Notes: generated by a model from the sequence alone, not told the origin. Counted from the stretch's first letter, positions 1 through 9,539 are shown. The stretch is DNA of 64,000 nt from Cohnella ginsengisoli (GCF_029525555.1 NZ_JAPDHZ010000003.1:372001-436000), one strand, 5' to 3'. Translations and numbers: made by a program.

Positions 1-46
1 ACAACGGCAAGCCGAGCGCGGTGATCCAACGCAGCAGCCGTCTCAT
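1..46 (-). CDS. GerKC-like germinant receptor lipoprotein subunit (start only)
   Basis: Only the first 15 codons are in the window (MRRLLRWITALGLPL). They form a positively charged start followed by a hydrophobic run, as expected of the lipoprotein signal peptide of a GerAC/GerKC-type subunit. The ATG overlaps the stop of the preceding GerKA-like gene as ATGA, so the two are translationally coupled. Identity rests on this position in a ger operon; the lipobox and mature protein lie outside the window. Confidence 0.6.
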   Translation of the reverse strand, partial: MRRLLRWITALGLPL

Positions 47-1548
47 CGTTGTTCCCTTCTGCCCGGGCCGCCGGCATGCAGCTTGCGGTTGCGGGGCGAA
101 CGCATCAGCGTCTTGAGCGGCGCGCGGACGAACACGTCCCGAAGATCCCGAAGCTTGAGCGGCGCGAGGGAGGACAAATAAGGCTGCCCCAACGTTTCCA
201 GGCAGCAGAGATGCAGCAGGATGAAGATAAAGCCGAGCATGAGCCCGTATCCGCCCATGAAGCTAGCGGCGAGAATAAGCGGGAAACGCAGCAGCCGGAT
301 CGCGATCGCCATCTCGTAATGCGGAATGGCGAACGACGCGATGCCCGTCAACGCGACGACGATGACCATGATCGGCGAGGCGATCTTCGCCATGATCGCC
401 GCCTGGCCGATGACCAGCGCCCCGACGATGCTGACCGCGGAGCCTACGGGTCTCGGCAGACGTATGCCCGCTTCGCGGAGCAGCTCGAAGGACGTCTCCA
501 TAATAAGCGCCTCGACGATCGCGGGAAACGGGATCCCCTCCCGCGCATCCAGAATGGCGAGCAGCAGGATGTTGGGAATCAGCTCCGGGTGAAAGGTGGA
601 CATGGCCACGTACGCGCTCGGCAGCGTAAGCGCAATCGCGAAGGCGAGAAGGCGGAGCTGGCGTATCATCGTCGCATACGCCGTACGGACGTAATAATCC
701 TCGCTCGTGGCGAAGAAGTCGACGAACAGCGCCGGACAAATAAGGATCATCGGCGAATTGTCGGTCAGCACGAGAATTTTCCCGTCCAGAAGCGATGCGG
801 CCGCCGTGTCGGTGCGTTCCGTATAGCGGTGCTGCGGAAAGGGCGACCAGTCGGAGTCCTGGATCGCATCCTCGACGAACGACGTGTCCAACACTTCGTA
901 CGGCGCGATCCGGGCGATCCGCTCCCTGAATGCGGCCAGCATGCCGTCATCGACCGTGCCGTCCAAATAAGCAAACGCGATGTCCGTGCGAAGTACCGTA
1001 CCGGCCGTGACATACTCGATTTTTAGCCGGGACGTTCCGATTCGCTGGCGGAGCATGCCCAGATTGACAGGCAGCGTCTCCACCGTGCCTTCCCGCGGTC
1101 CTTGGACCGATGGCTCGTTTACCGGCTCCATCACCTGTCGCTTCGTCAATCCGGCGCTCCTGAAGCCGGCCGCCAGCGTCCATCCTTCGGCAATCAAAAT
1201 CAAATACCCCTGCCAAACTTTTTCCTCGATCGCGTCCCATTCGTCGAACAGCTCGGCCTGATGGCGCGCGCCCGCTTCACGCAAGCTCAATTCGCGGTCT
1301 GACGCCGCTGGGCTGTCCCCAGCAAGCTCCATCAGCAGCGGTTCGGCCAGCAGCAGCCGGATCCTTCTGCTCTCCTGCTCGTCCACGAGCGACGAGCAAT
1401 AAACGATGAGCGCAACCGCCTCCCCCTCCGGCCCGCCGCCCAGCGGGATGATGGACACGTCCTGGCAGCGGTCGAACAAAGCGCAAGCCTTCGCCCGATT
1501 CATGCGAAGCTCCCTCGACAGCGCCTTATCGGATGTCTTCTGGGTCAC
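43..1548 (-). CDS. Spore germination protein, GerA/GerKA family (receptor A subunit)
   Basis: A 501-residue subunit of a nutrient germinant receptor in the inner spore membrane. A soluble N-terminal half of about 250 residues carries the LVLTDNSP segment. The membrane half holds the family hallmark ETSFELLREAGIRLPRPVGS followed by several hydrophobic segments, and the C-terminus is basic. The GTG start at 1548 is chosen because AAGGAGG lies about 8 bases upstream and the protein then has the usual GerKA length. The frame stays open further upstream, but that part lies over gerKB and has no family resemblance. Operon order is small protein, B, A, C. A and C subunits are known to work in one complex, while the nutrient sensed cannot be told from sequence. 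Confidence 0.93.
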   Translation of the reverse strand: MTQKTSDKALSRELRMNRAKACALFDRCQDVSIIPLGGGPEGEAVALIVYCSSLVDEQESRRIRLLLAEPLLMELAGDSPAASDRELSLREAGARHQAELFDEWDAIEEKVWQGYLILIAEGWTLAAGFRSAGLTKRQVMEPVNEPSVQGPREGTVETLPVNLGMLRQRIGTSRLKIEYVTAGTVLRTDIAFAYLDGTVDDGMLAAFRERIARIAPYEVLDTSFVEDAIQDSDWSPFPQHRYTERTDTAAASLLDGKILVLTDNSPMILICPALFVDFFATSEDYYVRTAYATMIRQLRLLAFAIALTLPSAYVAMSTFHPELIPNILLLAILDAREGIPFPAIVEALIMETSFELLREAGIRLPRPVGSAVSIVGALVIGQAAIMAKIASPIMVIVVALTGIASFAIPHYEMAIAIRLLRFPLILAASFMGGYGLMLGFIFILLHLCCLETLGQPYLSSLAPLKLRDLRDVFVRAPLKTLMRSPRNRKLHAGGPGRREQR

Positions 1549-1577
1549 CTTGCCGCGCCTCCTTTCCGTTATACCGG

Positions 1578-2687
1578 CTATGCCCCTTTCCCCGTTCCCC
1601 GTATCGCGGTCATCCCGGCATGAAGCGTAAGAAACGTTCCGCCAACCAGCAGCACCGCAAACGGCCAAATGACGTAAACCTGCGAGAAAAAGTCCGCAGG
1701 ACTGTCGAAAAGCGTAAGGGACAGGAAGAGGCACATCAGCGCTAACGGGTAGACCGCCGTCCGTTCGTCCTTGAACGGCAGCCAGCCTTTGACGATCAGA
1801 TTCAACATGTACAGATAGACCGTCGCCTTCATGTACGACCCCAGGATGAGGGCGATGCCTACGATCGATTCGGTACGTTCCATCATATCTCCGATATGGA
1901 TCTCGCTGGCCAGCTTGAACAGCGAATAGATAAAAACGTCCGAAGCGGGACCGAAAGCCATGCTCGAGCACAGAACGGCCATAATCAGCAGCGCCGCTGC
2001 AAGCGCATAGCCCTTGTACAGCTTGCCCCGCCAAGGCGCGGCGCCAGGCGCCGCGGGCACGAGATGAATGAGCAGGGCGTAGAGAAAGATCTCCCCGAAC
2101 GGGAAGCCTGCCGTCAACAATAAGCCGTGCAACACCGGCCTGGCCATCTCTCGCGGCCATATCGGCAGCAGCATGCCTGAATGATAAAGCGGGATGGCCA
2201 GGACGAGGACGGCCGAGATAAACGCGACCATCACCGTCAGCAGCAGCACGAACATGCGGGCGGTTACTTTGATGCCCGCGCGCACCGTCGCGGCGGCCGC
2301 GAACAGGCTCGTCGCATTAAAAATATAAGCAGGCGTCTCCTTCATCATCACGCCGCTGAAAAAGTCGCCGATGCCCGAAACGATCGCCGAGACGGCGAAT
2401 AGCAGCATCAGCAGCACGATAAAAAACATCAGGCCGGATAGGGGTTTGCCGAACAGCGCCGCGCTGTATTCCATGATGCTGCGGCCCCGGTGAGCGCGGT
2501 TCAGGTACAGGACGGCGGCAAGCATGAGCGTTCCGAAGACGGCGGCGAGCGAGGCCGATATCCAGGCGTACTGCCCCGCGTAGTGTGCCAATGGATGCGG
2601 AATGAAGACGATCGAAGAGCCCAGCGTGGTGGCGGTGATTAGAACGGACATTTGTCCGGGCGTGATTTGTTCCTTGCGCCCGGTCAT
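1578..2687 (-). CDS. Spore germination protein, GerKB family (receptor B subunit)
   Basis: A 369-residue integral membrane protein with about ten hydrophobic segments, of the APC-superfamily Spore_permease type that forms the ligand-binding B subunit of germinant receptors. It starts MTGRKEQITPGQM; the motif ITxxQ near the N-terminus is typical. The ATG at 2687 is chosen because it overlaps the stop of the preceding small gene as ATGA, which implies coupled translation, and because upstream codons are low-complexity and charged. It lies about 30 bases before the GerKA start. Regulation is expected in the forespore, but no clear sigma-G promoter could be read upstream. Confidence 0.92.
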   Translation of the reverse strand: MTGRKEQITPGQMSVLITATTLGSSIVFIPHPLAHYAGQYAWISASLAAVFGTLMLAAVLYLNRAHRGRSIMEYSAALFGKPLSGLMFFIVLLMLLFAVSAIVSGIGDFFSGVMMKETPAYIFNATSLFAAAATVRAGIKVTARMFVLLLTVMVAFISAVLVLAIPLYHSGMLLPIWPREMARPVLHGLLLTAGFPFGEIFLYALLIHLVPAAPGAAPWRGKLYKGYALAAALLIMAVLCSSMAFGPASDVFIYSLFKLASEIHIGDMMERTESIVGIALILGSYMKATVYLYMLNLIVKGWLPFKDERTAVYPLALMCLFLSLTLFDSPADFFSQVYVIWPFAVLLVGGTFLTLHAGMTAIRGTGKGA

Positions 2688-2932
2688 CCGTTCCCGCCGC
2701 TCGCCAGGAACCGGTCGAGCGCCGCTGCCGGCGTCTTCAGCAGCACGCCCATCAATTCCGGAAGGCTCGGCCAATCGGCCTGTCTCACATAGATCGCGTC
2801 CTGATACAAGACGGGCAGTAGGAGCAGCGTAAAAGCCGCGAGTTCCTTGCCCCGCATTTTTTTGACCGAGGCGCCTTGGGCGACGGCGAGCGCCGCGAAC
2901 AGCGCCACGCTAAATCCGAGCCTTACAATCAT
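2684..2932 (-). CDS. Small two-TM protein, candidate D-type germinant receptor subunit
   Basis: An 82-residue protein with two hydrophobic segments (about residues 4-20 and 32-48) and a short C-terminal tail (PSLPELMGVLLKTPAAALDR). The start at 2932 has GGGAGG about 10 bases upstream; an in-frame start further upstream lacks such a site. Its stop overlaps the gerKB start as ATGA, so it is the first gene of the germinant-receptor operon. Small two-TM D subunits are known from Bacillus receptor operons such as gerK. Position, size and topology fit that class, but no specific motif confirms it. Confidence 0.7.
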   Translation of the reverse strand: MIVRLGFSVALFAALAVAQGASVKKMRGKELAAFTLLLLPVLYQDAIYVRQADWPSLPELMGVLLKTPAAALDRFLASGGNG

Positions 2933-3017
2933 CCGACGGCCGCCTCCCGATTCCCGCTTGCTGGTTCTCTTTCCTAATGTTTGAACGACCGGTTCTTTTT
3001 TATTCGCGCAGGCCGTC

Positions 3018-3070
3018 AAAAAAAGCCTTCAAGCGTACGCCGGATAAAAGGCGCTCGCTTGAAGGCTTTT
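3018..3070 (-). terminator. Rho-independent terminator after GH36 alpha-galactosidase
   Basis: A perfect 15-bp stem (3021-3035 with 3056-3070) encloses a 20-base loop. Read on the minus strand it is followed by a run of seven T. It sits 21 bases after the GH36 stop and separates that gene from the germination operon downstream. Confidence 0.9.
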
Positions 3071-3091
3071 AGTATGAGGAGAAGGAAAATA

Positions 3092-5281
3092 TTAAACGCG
3101 CTTGATTCGCCAGGTGGCGCTCTGGAAATCGCCCTCCAGCTGCGGTACCGGAAGGCCTGCATACATCAGCTGGTCTCCGCCGAACCGCTCGCCGGTGCCG
3201 ACGATCTCGTAATCCGCGTTCGGGTCGAGTCCGGCGAGGCGCAGCCAGTCGATCGGCGCGTTCGGCTGGGCGAGCACGCGGAAGAACGCGACGAACGCCT
3301 CGGACTTGTCGGCGGAGACGATCGCCCATGCCGTATCGTTGCCTTCGAACGGGCTCTTGAGGCGATACAGGTCTCCGAATTGCACGAGTTCGCGCAGCTC
3401 CTTATAGGCAGCTACCTGCGCTTTGACCTCTTCCTTTTCCTCCGGCGTGAACTTGGTCAGGTCCAGCTCGTAGCCGAAGTTGCCGGACATGGCCACGTCG
3501 CCGCGCATCTTGAGCGAAGTGACGCGGTGCACTTGGTGGTTCGGCACGGCCGATATGTGCGCGCCCATCGAGCTGATCGGATAGACGAGACTCGTCCCGT
3601 ACTGGATCTTGAGCCGGCATACGGCATCCGAATTGTCGCTCGTCCACGTCTGCGGCATGTAATGCAGCATCCCCGGATCGAACCGCCCCCCGCCGCCGGA
3701 GCAGCTCTCGAACAGAATGTGCGGGAACCTGGACGTGATCGTCTCGAGCACGCGGTACAAGCCGAGCATATAACGGTGCGCCGTCTCGCGCTGGCGTTCG
3801 GGCGGCAGCAGCGCGGAGCCGATCTCTGTCATGTTGCGGTTCATGTCCCACTTGACGTAAGCGATCGGCGCCGAAGCCAGTACCCCGCCCACCGTGTCGA
3901 TGATATAGTCGCATACGTCCTCGCGCGACAGGTCCAGGATCAGCTGGCGCCGACCCTGCGTACGTCTGCGGCCTTCGACGTGGAGACACCAGTCCGGGTG
4001 CGCGCGGTACAGGTCGCTGTCCGGCGAGATCATCTCGGGCTCGAACCAGAGGCCGAACTGAAGACCGTGCGCGTTTACCCTTTTCGCCAGATCGTCCAGC
4101 CCTTGCGGCAGCTTCTTCAGATCGACCTTCCAGTCGCCGAGCGACGTCGTGTCGTCGTTGCGGTAGCCGAACCAGCCGTCGTCGAGCACGAACAGCTCGA
4201 TGCCGAGCCGGCTGCCTTCCTCCGCGATCGCCGCGATCTTGTCCGCGTCGAAGTCGAAGTAGGTCGCCTCCCAGTTGTTGACGAGCACGGGACGCGTACG
4301 GTCGCGGAACTCGCCGCGGGAGAGACGGCTGCGATACAGCCGGTGATAAGTCCGGCTCATGCCGCCGAGACCTTCGTTCGAGTAAACGAGCACGGCTTCG
4401 GGCGTCTGGAACGATCGGCCCGGCTCGAGCAGCCATTCGAAGTCGAACGGATTGATGCCGATCGATACGCGCGTCGTGCGGAATTGATCTACTTCGGCGG
4501 AGGCGGCGAAGCTGCCGCTGTATACAAGGCTGAAGCCGTAGGCGTCTCCCTGCTCTTCTCCCGCATTCGGCGATACCAGCGCGACGAAAGGGTTGTGCTG
4601 GTGGGAGCTGGAGCCGCGCCGGCTCTCGATGCCCTGCTGCCCTTGGACGAGCGCTCTGCGCGAGAGGTTCCGCTCGTTCGCCCAACCGCCGTTCAGGTGC
4701 ACCAGCTCGTAATCGTCGTTGTTGAAGTCGACGCTGGCGCTCAGCGCACGGCGAATGCGGACGGAATCGGCGCTCTCGTTGACGTAGCGGACCGAGCGGG
4801 CGATCGCGTCCGAATCGCGGAACGTCGTGTAGCTCAGGATCGCGATCAGGCCGGAATGCGAATCGTGCAGCGTCAGCTCCAGCGTTTCCGCTTCATCGTC
4901 GGTCTCCGCATAAGTAGCGGGCAGGCCCTCGAGCTTCGGCTTGCCGGCGAAGATGCGGTGATCGCGGTAGACGAGCTCCGCGACCGTCGAGCCGTCGGAA
5001 AGGCCGAATTGATAAGCGGGGCTGCGGAAATCGCCCGAGCCGTAGCCCGGATATTCTTGGAGCAGCGTGTCGAGAGACAGCGACGGCTTGTCCGGATTCG
5101 GCGTCGGGCTGAAGCTCGCGCGCTCGCGCAGCGTCAGGCCGCCCGGCCATGAGGCGTTTCTAAGCTTGGGTCCCCAATAAACATGTGCGGGATAAAGGCC
5201 TTCGACAACAGTAATTATGTAGCTTGTATTCGGCGTCTGCAGATGAAACGTCTGACGCTCACGGTCGAATGAAATCGCCAT
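3092..5281 (-). CDS. Alpha-galactosidase, GH36
   Basis: A 729-residue cytoplasmic enzyme hydrolysing alpha-1,6-galactosides such as melibiose and raffinose. The N-terminal beta-sandwich (about 1-330) is followed by a (beta/alpha)8 barrel with the GH36 motifs FVLDDGWFG (365-372), LWFEPEM (411-417), the nucleophile Asp479 in YVKWDMNRN, FESCSGGGGRFD (524-535) and the acid/base Asp549 in TWTSDNSDA. Length and spacing match the bacillary AgaA type almost exactly. There is no signal peptide. The ATG has a perfect GAGGAGG 8 bases upstream. It is monocistronic with its own terminator and divergent from the dehydrogenase-PilZ gene. A second, unrelated alpha-galactosidase-type gene (GH4) lies at 44.8 kb. 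Confidence 0.96.
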   Translation of the reverse strand: MAISFDRERQTFHLQTPNTSYIITVVEGLYPAHVYWGPKLRNASWPGGLTLRERASFSPTPNPDKPSLSLDTLLQEYPGYGSGDFRSPAYQFGLSDGSTVAELVYRDHRIFAGKPKLEGLPATYAETDDEAETLELTLHDSHSGLIAILSYTTFRDSDAIARSVRYVNESADSVRIRRALSASVDFNNDDYELVHLNGGWANERNLSRRALVQGQQGIESRRGSSSHQHNPFVALVSPNAGEEQGDAYGFSLVYSGSFAASAEVDQFRTTRVSIGINPFDFEWLLEPGRSFQTPEAVLVYSNEGLGGMSRTYHRLYRSRLSRGEFRDRTRPVLVNNWEATYFDFDADKIAAIAEEGSRLGIELFVLDDGWFGYRNDDTTSLGDWKVDLKKLPQGLDDLAKRVNAHGLQFGLWFEPEMISPDSDLYRAHPDWCLHVEGRRRTQGRRQLILDLSREDVCDYIIDTVGGVLASAPIAYVKWDMNRNMTEIGSALLPPERQRETAHRYMLGLYRVLETITSRFPHILFESCSGGGGRFDPGMLHYMPQTWTSDNSDAVCRLKIQYGTSLVYPISSMGAHISAVPNHQVHRVTSLKMRGDVAMSGNFGYELDLTKFTPEEKEEVKAQVAAYKELRELVQFGDLYRLKSPFEGNDTAWAIVSADKSEAFVAFFRVLAQPNAPIDWLRLAGLDPNADYEIVGTGERFGGDQLMYAGLPVPQLEGDFQSATWRIKRV

Positions 5282-5426
5282 GTCAGCCTCCTCAAGTATT
5301 AGTCTATCCAGTTAGCATACCGGAATCGAATGTGCGGATACATGGAATAAAGACGTTTTTATATGTTTTTATGTGACTCGCGCGCAGTGGGTGGCAACGA
5401 TTGTAAATATGGCGAGCGCACGATGC

Positions 5427-5455
5427 TTTTCACGGACTCGTACTTCTCCTATAAT
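5427..5455 (+). promoter_or_regulatory. Sigma-A promoter of the dehydrogenase-PilZ gene
   Basis: TTTTCA and TATAAT are separated by 17 bases, 37 bases upstream of the ATG at 5492. The -10 box is a perfect match and the -35 matches 4 of 6. Confidence 0.65.
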
Positions 5456-5491
5456 GTAAGAATCGGATTGAACCCTGGGAGGGAAATCAAT

Positions 5492-6772
5492 ATGCCAACG
5501 ATCGCATTTATCGGACTCGGAACGATGGGTCTGCCTATGGCCGCGAACCTGCTCCGCAAGTCCTATCAGGTTATCGTTTACAACCGTACGCCCGGCAAGG
5601 CCCAGCAGCTGCTCGAGCTCGGAGCCGAGGAAGCCGCTACGCCGCTCGCGGCGGCGCGCGTCGCCGACGTCGTCCTGACGATGATCAGCAACGACGCCGC
5701 GGTGGAGGAAGTGTATTACGGGACCGAGGGCGTGTTCGCCGGACTTAAGCCAAACACCGTGCTCATCGACAGCAGCACCGTATCGCCCGATTTGGCGCGC
5801 CGGCTTGCACGGGACGCCGCGGACGCGTTTTGCGACTTCCTCGATGCGCCGGTGACGGGGAGCAAGCCCGCAGCGATTGACGGCACGCTTCTATTTATGG
5901 CCGGCGGCGACGCGCAAGTCGTGGAGGCGCAGAAGCCGTTGCTGCTGGCCATGGGCCGCGAAGTGCTTTACATGGGACCGAGCGGCAGCGGAGCGGCTGC
6001 CAAGCTTGCCCACAACACGATTGTCGGCATCAATGCCGCCGGCCTCGTGGAAGGCATGGCCATCGCGGCCAAAGCCGGCATCGACGCTTCTTCCTTCCTG
6101 CAGGTCGTCCAGGGCGGCGGCGCTGCGAGCAAGCAGGCCGATCTCAAGGGCGCGAAGATCATCGACCACGATTTTAGCGTTCAGTTCTCGCTTGCTCTGA
6201 TGCTCAAGGACCTGAAGCTTTCCTCCGCGCTGACCGACGGTCTCGGCGTTCCTACGCCGATGCTCGAAGCGTCCAAGAGCCTGTTCCAGGCCGGCGCCTC
6301 GGCGGGCTACGGCGAAGAGGATCTTGCCGCGCTGGCCAAGCTGTACGAGCAGTGGATCGGCGGACGGATCGGGCGGGTTAAGGGCGCCGACGAAGAAGTT
6401 TCCGCTGCCGCGGAAGTACAAGAGGCGGAGACCGATGCGGACCGCCGCAAAAAGAAGCGCGTCGCGCTGAACATCCCGCTCATGATCTCCATCTATCAAT
6501 GGGAGCAAGCAGGCTCGTTCGCCGGCCAGAGCGTCGACGCCGTGCTGAACGACGTTTCCGAGGACGGCTTGCAGGTGGCCAGCTCCATTCCGCTCGAGAA
6601 AGACATGTTCGTCGTCATTCACTTCCAGCAGGAGACCAGCCTGCCGCCTATGACGGCCCGCATCATCCGCATCGAGCGCAAGGAAGGGCAGTTCCACTAC
6701 GGCTGCCTGCTGTCGGGGCTGGCCCTGTACCAGCGGCTACAGCTCAAGGAATATATCGAATCGCACGGCTGA
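5492..6772 (+). CDS. Beta-hydroxyacid dehydrogenase (HIBADH family) fused to a C-terminal PilZ domain
   Basis: A 426-residue protein. Residues 1-292 are a complete NAD(P)-dependent 3-hydroxyisobutyrate/2-hydroxy-3-oxopropionate reductase. It has the Rossmann motif GLGTMGLPMAANL (8-20), the substrate signature DAPVTGSKPAAIDG (118-131), the catalytic Lys171 in GAAAKLAHN and the helical C-terminal domain. A charged linker (about 297-317) leads to a PilZ domain with both c-di-GMP-binding motifs intact: RxxxR at Arg319-Arg323 and DxSxxG at Asp354-Gly359. The ATG at 5492 has GGAGGG 8 bases upstream, and the frame is open throughout with no homopolymer run at the junction. Most HIBADH proteins end near residue 290-300, so the PilZ tail is an added domain. 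The substrate is unknown; possible c-di-GMP control of the enzyme is inference. Confidence 0.9.
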   Translation: MPTIAFIGLGTMGLPMAANLLRKSYQVIVYNRTPGKAQQLLELGAEEAATPLAAARVADVVLTMISNDAAVEEVYYGTEGVFAGLKPNTVLIDSSTVSPDLARRLARDAADAFCDFLDAPVTGSKPAAIDGTLLFMAGGDAQVVEAQKPLLLAMGREVLYMGPSGSGAAAKLAHNTIVGINAAGLVEGMAIAAKAGIDASSFLQVVQGGGAASKQADLKGAKIIDHDFSVQFSLALMLKDLKLSSALTDGLGVPTPMLEASKSLFQAGASAGYGEEDLAALAKLYEQWIGGRIGRVKGADEEVSAAAEVQEAETDADRRKKKRVALNIPLMISIYQWEQAGSFAGQSVDAVLNDVSEDGLQVASSIPLEKDMFVVIHFQQETSLPPMTARIIRIERKEGQFHYGCLLSGLALYQRLQLKEYIESHG

Positions 6773-6796
6773 CGCCGCGGGTTCGCCATTAAAACG

Positions 6797-6834
6797 AATA
6801 AGCCTTCGGCGCAATGAGGCGCCGAAGGCTTATT
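6797..6834. terminator. Bidirectional terminator between convergent genes
   Basis: A perfect 16-bp inverted repeat (6797-6812 with 6819-6834) has a 6-base loop and T-rich flanks on both sides. It lies between the convergent dehydrogenase-PilZ and ppnP genes and can serve both. Confidence 0.88.
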
Positions 6835-6857
6835 TTCATGCGTTTACGCAGTCGGAC

Positions 6858-7175
6858 TTAGGCGTCCAGGTACGAGCAGACGTAGTCGGCGACCTGCGTT
6901 ACCTTAAGCTTGAACTTGGCATTCGCCGGTACGGTAAATTCGCCGGTGCCGGAGATCGAGATCCACTCTTCGCTGCCCGGCAGTTGAACGGTGAGCTCGC
7001 CGGCCAGAATCTCCATGATCTCCTTCTGGTCCGTGCCGAACTCGTACTCGCCCGGCAGCATGATGCCCAGCGTCTTGCGCGTGCCGTCCGCGAACTTGAC
7101 CGTACGGCTCGTTACCTTGCCGTCGAAGTAAATGTTGGCTTGCTTTACGACGCTGACTTGATCGAATTGGGACAT
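6858..7175 (-). CDS. ppnP: Pyrimidine/purine nucleoside phosphorylase PpnP
   Basis: A 105-residue single-cupin protein of the former DUF1255/YaiE family, which phosphorolyses a broad range of nucleosides to the base and (deoxy)ribose 1-phosphate. Family features are [14 protein letters not shown] near the N-terminus, the central [12 protein letters not shown] and the C-terminal YVCSYL. The length agrees with characterised members (about 95-105). The ATG at 7175 has AGGAGG about 10 bases upstream. The long open frame continuing upstream is the antisense of the transketolase and is not coding. Transketolase upstream on the same strand would use the pentose phosphates, but a terminator separates the two. 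Confidence 0.9.
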   Translation of the reverse strand: MSQFDQVSVVKQANIYFDGKVTSRTVKFADGTRKTLGIMLPGEYEFGTDQKEIMEILAGELTVQLPGSEEWISISGTGEFTVPANAKFKLKVTQVADYVCSYLDA

Positions 7176-7281
7176 GGAATAATGGCCTCCTAAAAGTGGG
7201 TTGGGTTCATATCGGTTGTAATAAGGGTCGCGGTGCGAGCACCTTCTTTGCCTATGCAACGCGCTAACGCGCCTTCGCCGC

Positions 7282-7315
7282 AAAAAGCCGGCCGCCCGCT
7301 TGGGGGGGGCCGGCT
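7282..7315 (-). terminator. Terminator after transketolase
   Basis: An 8-bp GC-rich stem (7286-7293 with 7308-7315) is followed on the minus strand by five T. It lies about 70 bases after the tkt stop. The remainder of 7176-7381 holds no gene. Confidence 0.8.
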
Positions 7316-7381
7316 CCGCATCGGAGCGCTCGGGATTCGCGGACTCATTCGTCCGACCGCCGATTGCGCTCCAGCCTGCGG

Positions 7382-9394
7382 TTAGATCAGCTTGCGGAAC
7401 TGCTCGACGACGTTCTCGACCGTAAAACCGTATTCCTTGATGACGCGGTCGCCCGGCGCGGAGGCGCCGAAGGTGGAGATGCCGAGTACGGCGCCGCCGT
7501 CTCCGACGTAGCGCTCCCAGCCGAACGGCGAAGCCATCTCGATCGCCAGACGCGCCTTGACGCCCTTCGGCAGCACGCTTTCGCGGTATTCGGCGGACTG
7601 GGCTTCGAACAGGTCCCAGCTCGGCAGGCTGACGACGCGCACGTGAATTCCCTTTTCGGCCAGCGCCTTTTGGGAAGCGACGGCAAGCTGTACTTCCGAG
7701 CCCGTCGCGATCAGGATGCCCTGCGCTTCGCCGGCCGCTTCGGAAAGCACGTAGCCGCCCTTCTTGATGCCTTCGCGGGCTAGCTCCGCCGTGCCTTCGA
7801 GGATCGGCAGATTCTGACGGGTCAGGACGAGCGCGACCGGATTGCCGGTGTTCTCTAGCGCGTACGCCCATGCCGCGGAAGTCTCGTTGCCGTCGCCGGG
7901 ACGGAGGACAGTCAGACCCGGGATGACGCGGATCGAAGCAAGCTGCTCGATCGGCTCGTGCGTCGGGCCGTCTTCGCCTACGGCGATGGAGTCGTGCGTC
8001 AGGACGTATACGACCGGCTGCCCCATGATCGAGGCCAGGCGCACGGCCGGACGCAGGTAATCCGTGAAGACGAAGAACGTGCCGCCGTATACGCGAAGAC
8101 CGCCGTGCAGCGAGATGCCGTTCATCGCGGCCGCCATGCCGAACTCGCGGACGCCGAAATAAATGTTGCGGCCGCTGTAATCCTTCGCGCTGTACACCGG
8201 CAAGCCCTTCAGATGCGTCATCGTGGAGCTTTCCAGGTCGGCTGAGCCGCCAACGAGGTTCGGCACGTTTTTCGCAAGGCCGTTCAGGGCGTTGCCCGAA
8301 GCGACGCGCGTGGAGAGCGGCTTGTCCTCGGTCGTGTACTTCGGCAGGTCGGCGTCCCAGCCCTGCGGAAGCTTGCGCGCGAGCGCGTCCTCGAACTGCC
8401 GAGCCAACTCCGGATGAGCGGACTTGTACTTGCCGAAAAGCTCTTCCCATGCGGCGTACGCTTGCTCGCCGCGGCTCTTGACCTCTGCGAAGTGGCTGCG
8501 CACTTCGTCGGGCACGAAGAATTCAGGATGATCCCACTCGTAGAACGCCTTCGTCAGCTTCGCTTCCTCGGTTCCGAGCGGCGAGCCGTGCGGACCTGCG
8601 TGGCCGCCCTTGCCGCCCTTATTAGGCGAGCCGTAGCCGATCACGGTCTTCACTTCGATCAGGGTAGGCTTGCTCGTCTCGGCTTGGGCTTCGGCGATCG
8701 CCTTGGCCAGCGCGGCCAGATCGTTGCCGTCCTCTACGCGCAGCACCTGCCAGCCGTAGCCGTCGAAGCGCTTGGCTACCGACTCGGAGAAGGACAGGGA
8801 AAGCTCGCCGTCCAGCGAGATATCGTTCGAATCGTACAGGACGACCAGCTTGCCGAGCTGCAAGTGGCCGGCGAGCGATGCGGATTCGGAGGAGATGCCT
8901 TCGGAAAGGTCGCCGTCGCCGCAGATCGAATACGTGAAGTGGTTAATCAGATCGAAGCCGTCGCGATTGTATGTAGCGGACAATTGCGCTTCCGCCATCG
9001 CCATGCCGACGGCCATCGCGATCCCTTGGCCCAGCGGTCCGGTCGTCGCGTCGACGCCGGCCGTGTGGCCGAATTCGGGATGCCCTGGCGTCTTGGAGCC
9101 CCATTGGCGGAAGTTCTTGAGCTCTTCGAGCGGCAGATCGTAGCCCGAAAGATGCAGCAGCGAGTACAGCAGCATCGAACCGTGGCCCGCGGACAGGACG
9201 AAACGGTCGCGGTCGATCCAGCTCGGCTGGGAAGGATTGTGCTTCATCGATTTGGCGAACAGCTGGTAACCCATCGGCGCCGCGCCCATCGGCATGCCGG
9301 GGTGTCCGGACTTCGCCTTTTCGATCGCGTCGATCGCGAGCGTACGGATCGTCGTAACGGAGAGTTGCTCGATCGTATTTGCGTTTGCTGTCAT
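7382..9394 (-). CDS. tkt: Transketolase
   Basis: A 670-residue thiamine-diphosphate enzyme of the non-oxidative pentose phosphate pathway. Visible motifs are [14 protein letters not shown] with the catalytic His, the ThDP-binding [12 protein letters not shown] ... NDI segment, GGSADLESS at the start of the pyrimidine domain and [19 protein letters not shown]. Length is standard. The ATG at 9394 ([11 protein letters not shown]) has GAGGAGG about 11 bases upstream; the upstream open frame lacks family similarity. It is transcribed alone, with a terminator downstream. Confidence 0.97.
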   Translation of the reverse strand: MTANANTIEQLSVTTIRTLAIDAIEKAKSGHPGMPMGAAPMGYQLFAKSMKHNPSQPSWIDRDRFVLSAGHGSMLLYSLLHLSGYDLPLEELKNFRQWGSKTPGHPEFGHTAGVDATTGPLGQGIAMAVGMAMAEAQLSATYNRDGFDLINHFTYSICGDGDLSEGISSESASLAGHLQLGKLVVLYDSNDISLDGELSLSFSESVAKRFDGYGWQVLRVEDGNDLAALAKAIAEAQAETSKPTLIEVKTVIGYGSPNKGGKGGHAGPHGSPLGTEEAKLTKAFYEWDHPEFFVPDEVRSHFAEVKSRGEQAYAAWEELFGKYKSAHPELARQFEDALARKLPQGWDADLPKYTTEDKPLSTRVASGNALNGLAKNVPNLVGGSADLESSTMTHLKGLPVYSAKDYSGRNIYFGVREFGMAAAMNGISLHGGLRVYGGTFFVFTDYLRPAVRLASIMGQPVVYVLTHDSIAVGEDGPTHEPIEQLASIRVIPGLTVLRPGDGNETSAAWAYALENTGNPVALVLTRQNLPILEGTAELAREGIKKGGYVLSEAAGEAQGILIATGSEVQLAVASQKALAEKGIHVRVVSLPSWDLFEAQSAEYRESVLPKGVKARLAIEMASPFGWERYVGDGGAVLGISTFGASAPGDRVIKEYGFTVENVVEQFRKLI

Positions 9395-9539
9395 TTTGGT
9401 AATGACCTCCTCTATCTGCATTGCATAGTTATTATGCGTTAATTCGTTAAATCGCCGCAGTTCAGCCTTGCCTATTGTAACATGGGGGTTGCCCGTTTGC
9501 CACAGCACTTGTACGGACAAGTGGAAAGTTTCCTCATAA

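Noticed and set aside
1549..2160. A 200-residue N-terminal extension of the GerKA-like protein
   Set aside because: It lies over gerKB, has biased composition and no similarity to GerA proteins. The GTG at 1548 has a strong ribosome binding site.
7176..8450. A 530-residue protein with PpnP at its C-terminus
   Set aside because: The upstream part is another frame of the transketolase gene. The PpnP ATG at 7175 has its own AGGAGG.
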